Assembly (NCBI GenBank): GCA_963796195.1
Contig: CAWCKS010000005.1
Location: forward strand, 62,001 to 126,000
Length of the DNA stretch: 64,000 bases
DNA from: CAWCKS01 sp963796195
Lineage (GTDB): Bacteria; Pseudomonadota; Alphaproteobacteria; Rhizobiales; Xanthobacteraceae
Direction of reading: 5' to 3'
Shown here piece after piece: positions 9,150 through 17,611 of the stretch. How positions within the stretch are numbered: the stretch's first letter is position 1; each line of letters opens with the position of its first letter. Both the position numbers and the translations under genes were made by a program. The notes under the pieces were generated by a model, which was not told where the DNA came from, did no database searches, and worked only from the letters and a program-made list of their open reading frames with translations.

Positions 9150-9938
9150 TCAGGCCGCCTGAAGGTCGCGGAAATAGGGGCTTAGCGCCCGCGCCAGCCC
9201 CTGCGAGGGCGGTTTTCCCGAGGTGAACACGATCCGCGCCCGGCCGGTTCCCGGCCCGCTGGCGGCTCCTATCAGCTCCGCGGTGCGCCGCGCAATCGCC
9301 GGCGCCGGGTCGATCCAGTCGACCGGCCAGGGGGCGAGCCGCACCATGCGGTCGAGCAGCAGCGGGTAGTGGGTACAGGCCAGCACGATGGTGTCGGTCC
9401 GCGCCCCGTCGTCGACGAAGCAGGGCGCGATTTCGCGGGCGATATCAGTGTCGTCGACCGGCTCATCGCGCAGCGCGGCCTCGGCGATCGAAGCGAGCTC
9501 GGCAGCGCCGACCAGCGTCACCTCGCAGCCCGCGCCGAAATCGCGGATCAGGCCTTGCGTGTATTCGCGCTTCACCGTGCCTTTGGTGCCGAGCACGGAC
9601 ACGCGCTTTGTTCTTGAAGCCGCGCAAGCCGGCTTGATCGCCGGCACGGTGCCGACGAACGGCACCGAATAGGTCGCGCGCAGGTGCGGCAGCACCAGCG
9701 TGGAGGCCGTATTGCAAGCGATCACGATGATCGCAGGCCGATGCTCGGCGATCAATGCGCCAACCAGCGGCACCACGCGGGCAACGATCTCGTCTTCGGA
9801 GTGATGGCCGTAGGGGAAGAACGCATCGTCGGCGACGTAGACATAGTTTGCCGCCGCCCTCGCCTTGACGATCTCGCGATAGACGGTAAGGCCGCCGAGG
9901 CCGGAATCGAACACCAGAATGGTTGGTGTGGTGCTCAC
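9150..9938 (-). CDS. murI: Glutamate racemase
   Basis: Interconverts L- and D-glutamate without a cofactor, supplying D-Glu for peptidoglycan. Both catalytic cysteine motifs are present: IVIACNTAST in the first half and IVLACTHYPLL in the second. The family N-terminus TILVFDSGLGGLTVYREI and the FFPYG motif are also seen. The start is uncertain: GTG at 9938 begins right before the conserved domain, while another in-frame GTG at 9968 would add ten residues. About 260 residues is normal for the family. Confidence 0.94.
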   Translation of the reverse strand: MSTTPTILVFDSGLGGLTVYREIVKARAAANYVYVADDAFFPYGHHSEDEIVARVVPLVGALIAEHRPAIIVIACNTASTLVLPHLRATYSVPFVGTVPAIKPACAASRTKRVSVLGTKGTVKREYTQGLIRDFGAGCEVTLVGAAELASIAEAALRDEPVDDTDIAREIAPCFVDDGARTDTIVLACTHYPLLLDRMVRLAPWPVDWIDPAPAIARRTAELIGAASGPGTGRARIVFTSGKPPSQGLARALSPYFRDLQAA

Positions 9939-10023
9939 GTGGTTGTCTCGGCCATCGTCCTTCAACACGCTATTCTGGCGAACGTTGCGGCAAGTTCAGG
10001 GCGCTGCGCGCTCAATCCCACGA

Positions 10024-10056
10024 TTTAGAATCGCTCCAGCTTAGAGGCGTTCTTTT
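10024..10056 (+). promoter_or_regulatory. Possible Irr (ICE-like) iron-control element
   Basis: TTTAGAA at 10024-10030 and an imperfect dyad TTAGAGGCGTTCT within 10041-10053 resemble rhizobial iron control elements bound by Irr, built on TTTAGAA/TTCTAAA halves. The position 70-100 bp upstream of an iron-uptake gene group supports the idea. The second half-site is imperfect, so this is a suggestion only. Confidence 0.4.
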
Positions 10057-10122
10057 TGTTTAACCAGCATGCAGTTGCTAACGCTCCGCAATAGCACAGG
10101 CGGAATAGCGGAAGCAGGGGAC

Positions 10123-11007
10123 ATGATGGGGCGCGGTTGGGTGGCGGGCATCGGCATTGCCACGATGTGGTTTGTAACCGGCGCGGCGGTGCGTGCCGAG
10201 GATGCATCGTCCTGGCGCGAGATCGAGACCAAATATTTGTTCGGCTTCACCACCGGCTCGGGCATTGGCCTTGAGGGAGAGAAGGAATTCACCCTCGAGT
10301 CAATCGCGCGGCTCGGCAAGCGTGACGGCCATTATCAGGCGAGCGAGACCAAGATCGAGTTCGAGTTCACGCCGTCGCAATTCGTGCAGATCGAGTTCGG
10401 CGCACTGGCGTCGACCCACGACATCCACAACGTCACCGATCTTGACGACCGCAGGCAGGTCGCTCTCGAGGGCGCCTTTGCCGAGTTCCGCTATCTCGTG
10501 CTGGAGCGTACGCAGAACAATCCGCTTTCGGTTACCGTATCGTTCGAGCCGACCGGGCGTACGGTCGATGAGACCTCCGGCGACCGGGTCCGCAATGCCG
10601 AATTCGAGACCAAGATCAATGCCGACATCGAAGTGATCAAGAACAGGCTCTATGCCGGTTTCAACACAGTCTATGAGCCGGAGGTCACGACCACGTCCGA
10701 CGGGGTCACGGCGCGCGAAGCCCAGCTCTCGCAATCGGCGGCGCTGGCACTGCGCGTGCTGCCGAATCTCGTGCTCGGCACCGAGGCCTGGTATCTCCGG
10801 CACTATGATGCCGCCAATCTGGCTAACTTCACCGGCGACGCCGTGCTGGTCGGACCGACGCTGTTTTACGCGCTGACCAACAAGATGTTCATTGCCGCGG
10901 CGTGGAATGCGCAGGTGTGGGGCCGTGAGGTCGGCAATCCCGCGCCATATAATTTCGCCGAGTTCCAGCGTCATCGGATCAAGCTCAAATTCGCGCTCGA
11001 GTTCTGA
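10123..11007 (+). CDS. Putative outer-membrane beta-barrel protein of the iron-uptake group
   Basis: A protein of about 294 residues, not recognised by name. It has a signal peptide (WVAGIGIATMWFVTGAAVRA, cleavage near AVRA-ED), then alternating beta-strand-like segments rich in aromatic and charged residues, and ends in phenylalanine (RIKLKFALEF), as many outer-membrane barrels do. Tandem ATGs at 10123 and 10126 follow an AGCAGGGG ribosome site; an upstream ATG at 10069 lacks one. It is 44 bp upstream of the cupredoxin gene and co-directional with the FTR1 permease, suggesting an outer-membrane or envelope role in iron acquisition. That role is inferred from context. Confidence 0.65.
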   Translation: MMGRGWVAGIGIATMWFVTGAAVRAEDASSWREIETKYLFGFTTGSGIGLEGEKEFTLESIARLGKRDGHYQASETKIEFEFTPSQFVQIEFGALASTHDIHNVTDLDDRRQVALEGAFAEFRYLVLERTQNNPLSVTVSFEPTGRTVDETSGDRVRNAEFETKINADIEVIKNRLYAGFNTVYEPEVTTTSDGVTAREAQLSQSAALALRVLPNLVLGTEAWYLRHYDAANLANFTGDAVLVGPTLFYALTNKMFIAAAWNAQVWGREVGNPAPYNFAEFQRHRIKLKFALEF

Positions 11008-11051
11008 ACCATCGGAATTTCAAGCCACCTCCCACAGTCAAAGGGATCGCC

Positions 11052-11405
11052 ATGTCATTGACCCGCGTCTCCTCCGGAATCGGCCTGCTTGCTGCAGCGT
11101 TCGCCGCGGTGCTAGTCCTTGCGCCTGCGGCACATGCGCAGCAGGCCAAGGAGATCGTGATCACCTACAAGGGCCAACAGTTCCAGCCGGCACAGATCGG
11201 CGCACCCGCCAACACGGCGCTACGGTTGCGCGTCAAGAATCTCGATGCCCAGCCGATGGAGTTCGAGAGCACGTCGCTGCGGGTCGAGAAGGTGGTGACG
11301 GGCAATGGCGAGGGAACGATCAACGTGCGGCCGCTGGCGCCCGGCAGCTACGAATTCTTCGATGACTTCCACGATACCTCGCGCGGCACGCTGACCGTGC
11401 AATAG
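11052..11405 (+). CDS. Periplasmic cupredoxin-domain protein (FtrB-like)
   Basis: A 117-residue protein with a clear signal peptide ending AAHAQQA, followed by a single cupredoxin-like domain (EIVITYKGQQFQPAQI ... LAPGSYEFFDDFHDTSRGTL). The usual type-1 copper ligand set (two His, Cys, Met) is not visible; one His remains in DDFHD. In FtrABCD-type systems a cupredoxin works beside an FTR1 permease in ferrous iron oxidation or uptake. The FTR1 gene starts 15 bp downstream, so they form an operon. Function is inferred from that pairing. Confidence 0.8.
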   Translation: MSLTRVSSGIGLLAAAFAAVLVLAPAAHAQQAKEIVITYKGQQFQPAQIGAPANTALRLRVKNLDAQPMEFESTSLRVEKVVTGNGEGTINVRPLAPGSYEFFDDFHDTSRGTLTVQ

Positions 11406-11420
11406 GACCGACCACCGCTG

Positions 11421-12263
11421 ATGCTTGGTGCGCTGATCATCGTCTTTCGTGAGGTGTTCGAGGCCGGCCTCATCGTCGGCATCGTGCTCGCGGTGACGCG
11501 CGGCATTGCCGGACGCGATCGCTGGATCGGCCTTGGCATCGGAGGCGGCGTGGTCGGCGCCTGCATCGTCGCGGCATTTGCCGGCGCGCTGTCGCAGCTG
11601 TTCGAGGGCGTGGGGCAGGAGCTGTTCAACGCGACGATCCTCGGCATCGCCGTGATCATGCTGACCTGGCACAATGTGTGGATGGGACGGCACGGCGGCG
11701 AACTCGCCGCCGAAGCGCGTGCGGTCGGGCAGTCCGTGGCGGACGGTTCGCGGTCGCTGCTCGCGCTCGCCATCGTGGTCGGCGTTGCTGTGATGCGCGA
11801 GGGCAGCGAGGTCGCACTGTTCCTCTACGGCATCGTCGCTGCGGGCGGTGGCTCCGGTGCAAGCATCGCTATCGGCGGCGTCATCGGGCTCGTGCTTGGC
11901 GCGCTGGTGTGCCTGTTGACCTATCTCGGCCTCGTGCGGATCCCGGCGAGGCCGCTGTTCCGCGTCACCACGGTACTGATCGCGCTGCTTGCCGCCGGCA
12001 TGGCGGCGCAGGCCACGGCATTCCTCGCCCAGGCGAACTGGGTGACGGCGTTCGGCAATGTGGTCTGGGACACCAGCTGGCTCGTCAGCGATGGCAGCAT
12101 GCTCGGCAAGGCGCTGCACACCCTGATCGGCTACACCGACCAGCCGACCGGCATGCAGCTGATCGTCTATGTCGCAACGCTCGCCGTCACCTTCGTCGCG
12201 ATCCGCCTCGCGAGCGTATCCGGTCACCACAAATCGAAGGCCCGTCCGGCGCCCGCGGAATAA
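11421..12263 (+). CDS. FTR1 family high-affinity iron permease
   Basis: A 280-residue inner-membrane protein with about seven helices. Both REXXE iron-binding motifs are present: REVFEAGLIVGIVLAVTRG near residue 10 and MREGSEVALFLYGI near residue 132. The C-terminus is short and polar. It follows the cupredoxin gene by 15 bp and precedes cytochrome b561 by about 160 bp. No P19/FtrA-like protein or FtrD-like polyferredoxin is present, so this is a reduced or variant system. Confidence 0.93.
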   Translation: MLGALIIVFREVFEAGLIVGIVLAVTRGIAGRDRWIGLGIGGGVVGACIVAAFAGALSQLFEGVGQELFNATILGIAVIMLTWHNVWMGRHGGELAAEARAVGQSVADGSRSLLALAIVVGVAVMREGSEVALFLYGIVAAGGGSGASIAIGGVIGLVLGALVCLLTYLGLVRIPARPLFRVTTVLIALLAAGMAAQATAFLAQANWVTAFGNVVWDTSWLVSDGSMLGKALHTLIGYTDQPTGMQLIVYVATLAVTFVAIRLASVSGHHKSKARPAPAE

Positions 12264-12338
12264 TTTTTGGTGAGCGCTGGTCTTCCCCGTCGGCCAGGAC
12301 CTCAGCCGCGCAGCAATTTTACCAATGACATGGCAGCT

Positions 12339-12352
12339 TTGATGCTCATCAA
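12339..12352 (+). promoter_or_regulatory. FixK/FNR-type box upstream of cytochrome b561
   Basis: TTGATGCTCATCAA is a perfect palindrome matching the FNR/FixK consensus TTGA-N6-TCAA, 71 bp before the cytochrome b561 ATG. It suggests low-oxygen control of that gene by FixK2 or FnrL; this is inference from the motif. Confidence 0.65.
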
Positions 12353-12422
12353 ACCTGTCGCCACGACGGCGTGAATCATTCAGCAATACGTTCGTGAGCC
12401 GACGAAGATCCGTTTCGAGGAG

Positions 12423-12971
12423 ATGATGGAAAGCAAGACAGCGAGCTGGGGCCGTGCCGCCCGCATGTTTCATTGGGGCCTTGGCCTGACCATCATCGCA
12501 ATGATCGCGTTCGGCTACTGGATGAACCACTGGCCGCCGCGGCCCGATCGATACTTTTACCGCTCGATCCATGCCGACATTGGTTATCTCGTCCTGCTCT
12601 TCACGGCGCTGCGCCTGGTCTGGCGTGCGGTCAGTCCGCACCCCGCGTTGCCGGCGGGCACGCCGGCATGGGAACGCGTCGCCGCCACCATCAACCACGG
12701 GGCGCTCTATCTCTTCACCTTCGTCGTGGCGTTTCTCGGCTGGGCCCATTCCGGCGCGCACAAGCCTGACTATGCGAGCTTTTTCGGCCTGTTTCGCGTT
12801 CCGCAGTTCACCTCGGAGAATCGCGCGATCGCCAACATCTATGGGGATCGCCACGTGCTGATGGCGTATGTGCTGCTGGCGCTGATCGTGATTCATGTCG
12901 CGGCCGCGCTCTACCATCACTTCGGCAAGCGCGATCGCGTGTTGATGCGAATGATCGACGGCCGCGGCTGA
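12423..12971 (+). CDS. Cytochrome b561 family di-haem membrane protein
   Basis: A 182-residue, four-helix cytochrome b of the b561/CybB type, moving electrons within the inner membrane. Haem-ligand histidines appear at the expected helix positions: MFHWGLGLTIIAMIAFGYW, RSIHADIGYLVLLF, INHGALYLFTFVVAFLGW and HVLMAYVLLALIVIHVAAAL. Tandem ATGs at 12423 and 12426 follow GAGGAG. Proximity to the FTR1 permease suggests it may supply or remove electrons for iron uptake in place of the usual ferredoxin partner. The upstream FixK-type box suggests microaerobic expression. Confidence 0.88.
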   Translation: MMESKTASWGRAARMFHWGLGLTIIAMIAFGYWMNHWPPRPDRYFYRSIHADIGYLVLLFTALRLVWRAVSPHPALPAGTPAWERVAATINHGALYLFTFVVAFLGWAHSGAHKPDYASFFGLFRVPQFTSENRAIANIYGDRHVLMAYVLLALIVIHVAAALYHHFGKRDRVLMRMIDGRG

Positions 12972-13455
12972 CCACCGGTGCCGCGCAAGCCGCTGATGAT
13001 GCGTGAGTTTTCGCCCGAAAGTGCGGGGTTTTGCAAAGCATCTTGAAGGCGGGCAGAGCGGAATAGCGTGAGCTATTCCGCCGCCAAAATCGTTGGCTGC
13101 GCCCTACAAATCTCCAGACGTGCAAAAAAATTCTCGCGGCACGCTGTGCCCGAGGTTTGCTCTCTCCTGTGCGCGCTCTGAAGATCAGAGGGCGCAGGGA
13201 AAGCCGGATGCCAGTCGCATCCGCAGCTTCGTACGCCTAAGCGTCGTGCAAACGTACGAGCTTCAGTCACTGCAAGGTTCAACCGGATTTCCGGCTTTCC
13301 CTGCACGATGGTATTTGGTCCATCGTGTCCCGGCCCGCGTTCGTGACGATCGCGACGCGCCCCTTTAGCGACCGGGATGATTCGAATACTACACTAGATG
13401 ATTGGATAGCGCAAGAGAACAATATCCGACAAGCGTAAGGGTCCCCGCGCAACGC
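12972..13455. other. Intergenic region with palindromic elements, no gene seen
   Basis: A 484-bp stretch between cytochrome b561 and the convergent flavin monooxygenase gene. It holds a perfect 10-bp hairpin at 13058-13081 (loop GTGA) and a larger inverted-repeat element at 13194-13304. No reading frame with recognisable coding character was found. Confidence 0.7.
13194..13304. repeat. Intergenic inverted-repeat element
   Basis: Perfect 15-bp inverted arms (13194-13208 and 13290-13304, GCAGGGAAAGCCGGA and complement) enclose about 80 bp. A nested CGTACG-centred inverted repeat lies inside. The layout resembles dispersed noncoding repeats I recall from Bradyrhizobium genomes; that identity is from memory and unverified. 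Confidence 0.6.
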
Positions 13456-14631
13456 TCAGGTCCCTCGCTTCGCGACCTCCGCGCCATAACGTGCCCTTGC
13501 ATCTTCCACGGCCTGGGCTTGTGCCGCCGCAAGGTTTTCCCGCGCATCCCTGGCGCGGCGCGCGGCTTCGAGGGTAGCTTGTGCGTGGCCCTGGAATTGC
13601 GGCATGACCTCGCGCGCGATCAGTTCGTAAGAGCGCTGTGTCGCCGTTGGGTTTGCCCAGTTGTGCGCCAGCAAGAGGTACGCGCCAAACCCGCCGTTCG
13701 ACTGCTGCCACAGCCGTTCGATCTGCGCGGCGCACGCGTCTGCCGTGCCGATCGCGCCGAGACCGGAACCGTTGATGAACTCGATCATTTCGGCGACCGA
13801 GTTGCCCACCACAGCCATTTGCGGAAACGCGGCGACCTGCTGGAAGTAGCGGAACCAATGCTCGATGCCAAACTCGACATCGCGATAAGCCTGTTCCTTG
13901 GTTTCGGCGATATGGCACAAACCGACCAGCCGCCACTTGCTCCGGTCCGCGGTCTTGCCGTGGGCCTTCGCTTCTGCCGTCAGCACATCCCAATGCAGCG
14001 CAAGCGCGTCGAAGCCGGCCGCCGTGGTCGCCCCGACCGACAGCATGCCGGCACCATGCCGGCCGGCGAGTTTGGCGCCTGTCGGAGACGCTACGGCTGC
14101 GACCGCGACGTCGAACAGCGGGTTGGAATAGGGCCGCAGATGAAGCCGCGCTTCGCGCAAATCCCAGCGATCGTTCTTGAACGTGACGGGCTCGTCGCTG
14201 GTCAGGAGTTTCGTGATGATGCCCATCCCGTCTTCCAGCAACCCGCGCGTCTGGCTCTGCTGCAACCCGATCATGATGCCATCGGTCGGCAGCGAGCCCG
14301 GCCCGAGACCGAGCATGGCTCTGCCCTGCGTCAGATGATCGAGCAGCACGATGCGCTCAGCCACCCACAGCGGATTATGATAGGACACGCTGATTACACC
14401 GGTGCCGAGCTTGATGTGACGGGTCCGCTCGGCAGCCGCGGCGATCATGATTTCGGGTGAGGCCGAAAGCTCGGTGCCGGCCGAGTGGTGCTCGCCGAGC
14501 CACGCCTCATCATAGCCGCAGCGGTCGAGCCACTGGATCAGCTCGAGATCGCTTCGCAGCGCGAGCGTCGGGTTGATGCCGGGTTTGTGGAAGGGCGCAA
14601 GAAAGATACCGAAGCGCAGGCGTTGGCTCAT
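13456..14631 (-). CDS. LLM-class flavin-dependent monooxygenase
   Basis: A 391-residue luciferase-like TIM-barrel enzyme using reduced FMN and oxygen; the substrate cannot be told. Visible family marks are FGIFLAPFHKPG at the N-terminus, DEAWLGEHHSAG, IKLGTGVISVSYHNPLWVAE and GRAMLGLGPGSLPTD. The sequence is close to the limonene-monooxygenase-like subgroup. The last 40 residues are an Ala/Arg-rich probable helix. It stands alone, about 130 bp from the MOSC gene on the same strand. Confidence 0.88.
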   Translation of the reverse strand: MSQRLRFGIFLAPFHKPGINPTLALRSDLELIQWLDRCGYDEAWLGEHHSAGTELSASPEIMIAAAAERTRHIKLGTGVISVSYHNPLWVAERIVLLDHLTQGRAMLGLGPGSLPTDGIMIGLQQSQTRGLLEDGMGIITKLLTSDEPVTFKNDRWDLREARLHLRPYSNPLFDVAVAAVASPTGAKLAGRHGAGMLSVGATTAAGFDALALHWDVLTAEAKAHGKTADRSKWRLVGLCHIAETKEQAYRDVEFGIEHWFRYFQQVAAFPQMAVVGNSVAEMIEFINGSGLGAIGTADACAAQIERLWQQSNGGFGAYLLLAHNWANPTATQRSYELIAREVMPQFQGHAQATLEAARRARDARENLAAAQAQAVEDARARYGAEVAKRGT

Positions 14632-14763
14632 GGACGATCCTCCGCATTTTGTTATGAGGTCTTTCTTGTCCCGATATTTGTTCGCCTCTTTGACCGCATC
14701 AAGGCGGGGTCCGCGACCGCGTGCCGTTTTCCTGGCCGCCGAATACCGCAGGCGTCGTTCGCC

Positions 14764-15306
14764 TCACACCGGCGTAAGCGCCTGGTGCGGCATCGGCGGC
14801 AGTTCGACCGCGATTGGATCGCCCGGGCGGACCTCGCCGCCGGCAAGCACGATGCTCATGATGCCGGCCTTGCGGATCAGATTGCCGTCGGCGTCCTTGT
14901 CGAGCACGGCATCCATCAAGCCATCGCGGAAATGATTGAGCTGGATGCAGGGATTGCGCAGGCCGGTGACTTCGACGATCGCGCTCGCGCCAAGCTTGAG
15001 ACGCGTGCCGCGCGGCAGCGCCAAGAGGTCGATGCCTGACGTGGTGATGTTCTCGCCGATGTCGCCGGGCGCGATCTCAAAGCCCTTGCCACGCAACTCG
15101 TCGAACAGCTCGCGGTGAACGAGGTGGACCTGGCGCAGGTTCGGCTGCATGGGGTCGCGCCGCACCCGTGAGCGGTGCTTTACGGTGACACCGGCATGGG
15201 CGTCGCCGTCGACGCCGAGAGCCTCGATCAGGCGGATCGCGAACGCGTTGGTCTTCGAAAAGTGATGTCCGCTGCGGAGACTGACGGCGATGATCTTTCC
15301 GGTCAT
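14764..15306 (-). CDS. MOSC domain-containing protein
   Basis: A 180-residue MOSC-domain protein of the YiiM-like type. These proteins handle sulfurated molybdenum cofactor or detoxify N-hydroxylated compounds. Features: GVDGDAHAGVTVKHRSRVRRD, the VHLVHRELFDEL helix, PGDIGENITTSGIDLLALP and the LRNPCIQLNHF motif carrying the conserved cysteine. ATG at 15306 is preferred over the in-frame start at 15354, which runs into the palindromic repeat beyond purB. Confidence 0.9.
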   Translation of the reverse strand: MTGKIIAVSLRSGHHFSKTNAFAIRLIEALGVDGDAHAGVTVKHRSRVRRDPMQPNLRQVHLVHRELFDELRGKGFEIAPGDIGENITTSGIDLLALPRGTRLKLGASAIVEVTGLRNPCIQLNHFRDGLMDAVLDKDADGNLIRKAGIMSIVLAGGEVRPGDPIAVELPPMPHQALTPV

Positions 15307-15326
15307 CACCCAGCTCTCTTTGTTTT

Positions 15327-15374
15327 GCGCATGTCCTTTTCGGAAAACCGGCACCCACTTTTCGGGGACATGCG
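15327..15374. repeat. REP-like palindromic repeat, copy 1
   Basis: A 48-bp palindrome with outer arms GCGCATGTCC/GGACATGCGC around a CGGAAAACCGG...CACTTTTCGGGG core. It abuts the purB stop codon. A second copy with compensating stem changes lies at 38853-38897. Confidence 0.8.
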
Positions 15375-16676
15375 CTAGCCAAACACCCGCTTGAAAATCG
15401 TGTCGACGTGCTTGAGGTGGAAGCCGAGGTCGAACTGCTCGGCGAGCTCGGCGTCCGACAGGTATTTCTTCACGTCGGGATCCTTTTTCAGGAACGTCAA
15501 AAAATCACCTTCGCCGCGCCAGACCTTCATCGCGTTGCGCTGGACCAGCTTGTAGGAATCCTCGCGACTCGCGCCTTTCTGCGTCAGCGCCAGCAGCACG
15601 CGCCCCGAATGCACGAGGCCGCCGAGGCGGTCGAGGTTCTTCTGCATGTTCTCGGGGTACACCAGCAGCTTGTCGATCACGCCGGCCAGACGATTGAGCG
15701 CAAAGTCAAGCGTCACGGTCGCATCCGGCGCAAACATCCGCTCGGCCGACGAATGCGAGATGTCGCGCTCGTGCCACAGCACGACATTCTCCAGCGCCGG
15801 CGTCACATAGGCGCGCACCATGCGCGACAGGCCCGACAGATTCTCCGTCAGCACCGGGTTGCGCTTGTGCGGCATCGACGACGAGCCTTTTTGGCCCTCG
15901 GAGAAGAACTCTTCGGCCTCGAGCACCTCCGTGCGCTGCAGGTGGCGGATCTCGGTCGCGAGCCGCTCGATCGAGGATGCGACCACGCCGAGCGTGGCAA
16001 AATACATCGCGTGGCGGTCGCGCGGGATGATTTGGGTCGAGATCGGCTCGACCGCCAGCCCCATGGCTTTCGCGACGTGCTCTTCGACGCGTGGATCGAT
16101 CTGCGCGAACGTGCCGACGGGACCTGATATCGCGCAGGTCGCGACCTCCTTGCGTGCCGCGATCAGTCGTTCCTTCGCGCGCGAGAATTCGGCATAGGCA
16201 TAGGCGAGCTTGAGCCCGAACGTGACCGGTTCGGCGTGGATGCCGTGCGAGCGGCCGATCGTCGGCGTCATCTTGTGCTCGAGCGCACGCCTCTTCAGGG
16301 CGGCAAGCACTTTGTCGACATCGGCAATCAGGATGTCGGCGGCGCGCACCAGCTGGACGTTGAAGCAGGTGTCGAGAACATCCGACGACGTCAGGCCCTG
16401 GTGCACGAAACGTGCTTCGGGGCCGATGATCTCTGCGAGGTGGGTCGTGAACGCGATGACGTCGTGCTTGACCTCGGCCTCGATCTCATCGATGCGCGCG
16501 ACGTCGAACTTGGCGTTCTTGCCCTTGGCCCAGATCGTCTTTGCCGCATCCTTCGGGATCACGCCGAGATCGGCCTGCGCGTCGGCGGCGTGGGCCTCGA
16601 TCTCGAACCAGATCCTGAAGCGCGTCTGGGCGTCCCAGATCGCAGCCATTTCGGGGCGGGTATAGCGGGGGATCAT
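15375..16676 (-). CDS. purB: Adenylosuccinate lyase
   Basis: Catalyses two fumarate-releasing steps of purine synthesis (SAICAR to AICAR and adenylosuccinate to AMP). The 433-residue length is normal. The fumarase/aspartase signature is GSSSMPHKRNPVLTENL. Other conserved parts are MIPRYTRPEMAAIWDAQTRF at the start, LTSSDVLDTCFNVQL, and GRSHGIHAEPVTFGLKLAYA. ATG at 16676 overlaps the TGA of upstream rpe (ATGA); the open frame continues into rpe out of phase and is not coding there. Confidence 0.97.
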   Translation of the reverse strand: MIPRYTRPEMAAIWDAQTRFRIWFEIEAHAADAQADLGVIPKDAAKTIWAKGKNAKFDVARIDEIEAEVKHDVIAFTTHLAEIIGPEARFVHQGLTSSDVLDTCFNVQLVRAADILIADVDKVLAALKRRALEHKMTPTIGRSHGIHAEPVTFGLKLAYAYAEFSRAKERLIAARKEVATCAISGPVGTFAQIDPRVEEHVAKAMGLAVEPISTQIIPRDRHAMYFATLGVVASSIERLATEIRHLQRTEVLEAEEFFSEGQKGSSSMPHKRNPVLTENLSGLSRMVRAYVTPALENVVLWHERDISHSSAERMFAPDATVTLDFALNRLAGVIDKLLVYPENMQKNLDRLGGLVHSGRVLLALTQKGASREDSYKLVQRNAMKVWRGEGDFLTFLKKDPDVKKYLSDAELAEQFDLGFHLKHVDTIFKRVFG

Positions 16677-17359
16677 GCGGCTTCTCCGCGAGCGAGCTGC
16701 GCAGCGTTGCGGATCGCGGCGATGTTGGCGGCGTAAGCCCGTTGCGTGCCGCCCTTGAACACCGCTGAGCCTGCGACCAGCACATTGGCGCCAGCGGCAA
16801 CAACTTTTGGCGCGGTTTCCGGCGTGATGCCGCCGTCGACCTCGATGTCGATCGGGCGGCCCGCGACCAGCGCGCGGACCTGTTCGACCTTCTCGATCGC
16901 GGCAGGGATGAATGCCTGGCCGCCGAAGCCGGGATTGACCGACATGACCAGCACGAGGTCGATGATGTCGACCACGTTCTCGATCGAGTTCACCGGCGTC
17001 GCCGGATTGAACACCACGCCGGCCTTCTTGCCGAGCGCGCGGATCGCCTGCAGCGAGCGGTGCAGGTGCGGCCCGGCCTCGACGTGGACGGTGATGATGT
17101 CGGAGCCGGCGCGGGCGAATGCTTCCAGATACGGATCGCAGGGCGAGATCATCAGGTGGGTGTCGAACGTCTTCTTGCTGTGCGGGCGCATGGCTTTGAC
17201 GACGTCCGGCCCGAACGAGATGTTCGGGACGAAGTGGCCGTCCATGATGTCGAGGTGGATCCAGTCGGCACCGGCCTGATCGACGGCGCACACTTCGTCA
17301 GCGAGCTTTGCGAAATCGGATGCCAGGATTGACGGGGCGATCACCAGCGGTCGAGTCAT
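16673..17359 (-). CDS. rpe: Ribulose-phosphate 3-epimerase
   Basis: Interconverts ribulose-5-phosphate and xylulose-5-phosphate in the pentose phosphate and Calvin cycles. The 228-residue TIM barrel carries the metal-ligand motifs: SILASDFAKLADE, WIHLDIMDGHFVPNISFGP, FDTHLMISPCDPYLEAF, VMSVNPGFGGQ and DIEVDGGITPETAP. It is translationally coupled to purB by a 4-bp overlap and divergent from the EF-hand gene, with 252 bp between their starts. Confidence 0.97.
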   Translation of the reverse strand: MTRPLVIAPSILASDFAKLADEVCAVDQAGADWIHLDIMDGHFVPNISFGPDVVKAMRPHSKKTFDTHLMISPCDPYLEAFARAGSDIITVHVEAGPHLHRSLQAIRALGKKAGVVFNPATPVNSIENVVDIIDLVLVMSVNPGFGGQAFIPAAIEKVEQVRALVAGRPIDIEVDGGITPETAPKVVAAGANVLVAGSAVFKGGTQRAYAANIAAIRNAAQLARGEAA

Positions 17360-17542
17360 CGGTCCTCACGGGCGATTAAAGCCTCGCCTAACACGCTGTT
17401 GATGCCGGTTCAATGCGCGTGGGCGGGCTCGTGGGAAGGCATAAGGGAAGACATGGGAAAATTCTGCCGGAACGGCAGTCTCTGCCGGGCCGAGACGGCT
17501 TGGTCGGCGAAAAACGTCGTTGTTTTTCAATAGTTTCGCATG

Positions 17543-17558
17543 CGGCACGCGACTTGCT
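17543..17558 (+). promoter_or_regulatory. Sigma-54-type promoter of the EF-hand gene
   Basis: CGGCACG-CGAC-TTGCT matches the RpoN consensus TGGCACG-N4-TTGCW at all but the first base, with GG (17544-17545) and GC (17556-17557) ten bases apart. It lies 54 bp before the EF-hand ATG. A dyad CTGCCG-GAA-CGGCAG at 17464-17478, about 80 bp upstream, could be an activator site. Confidence 0.65.
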
Positions 17559-17611
17559 CCGATGTTGGCAAGAGTTATCGGCCGCTTTAGGCCTGCGGGG
17601 ATTTCGAGTTC

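Noticed and set aside
11220..12920. 566-residue open frame on the minus strand
   Set aside because: Antisense to the cupredoxin, FTR1 and cytochrome b561 genes, extremely rich in His/Arg/Asp without domain character.
15375..17291. 638-residue open frame suggesting an Rpe-PurB fusion
   Set aside because: The N-terminal 200 residues are an out-of-phase reading of rpe; purB has its own ATG at 16676.
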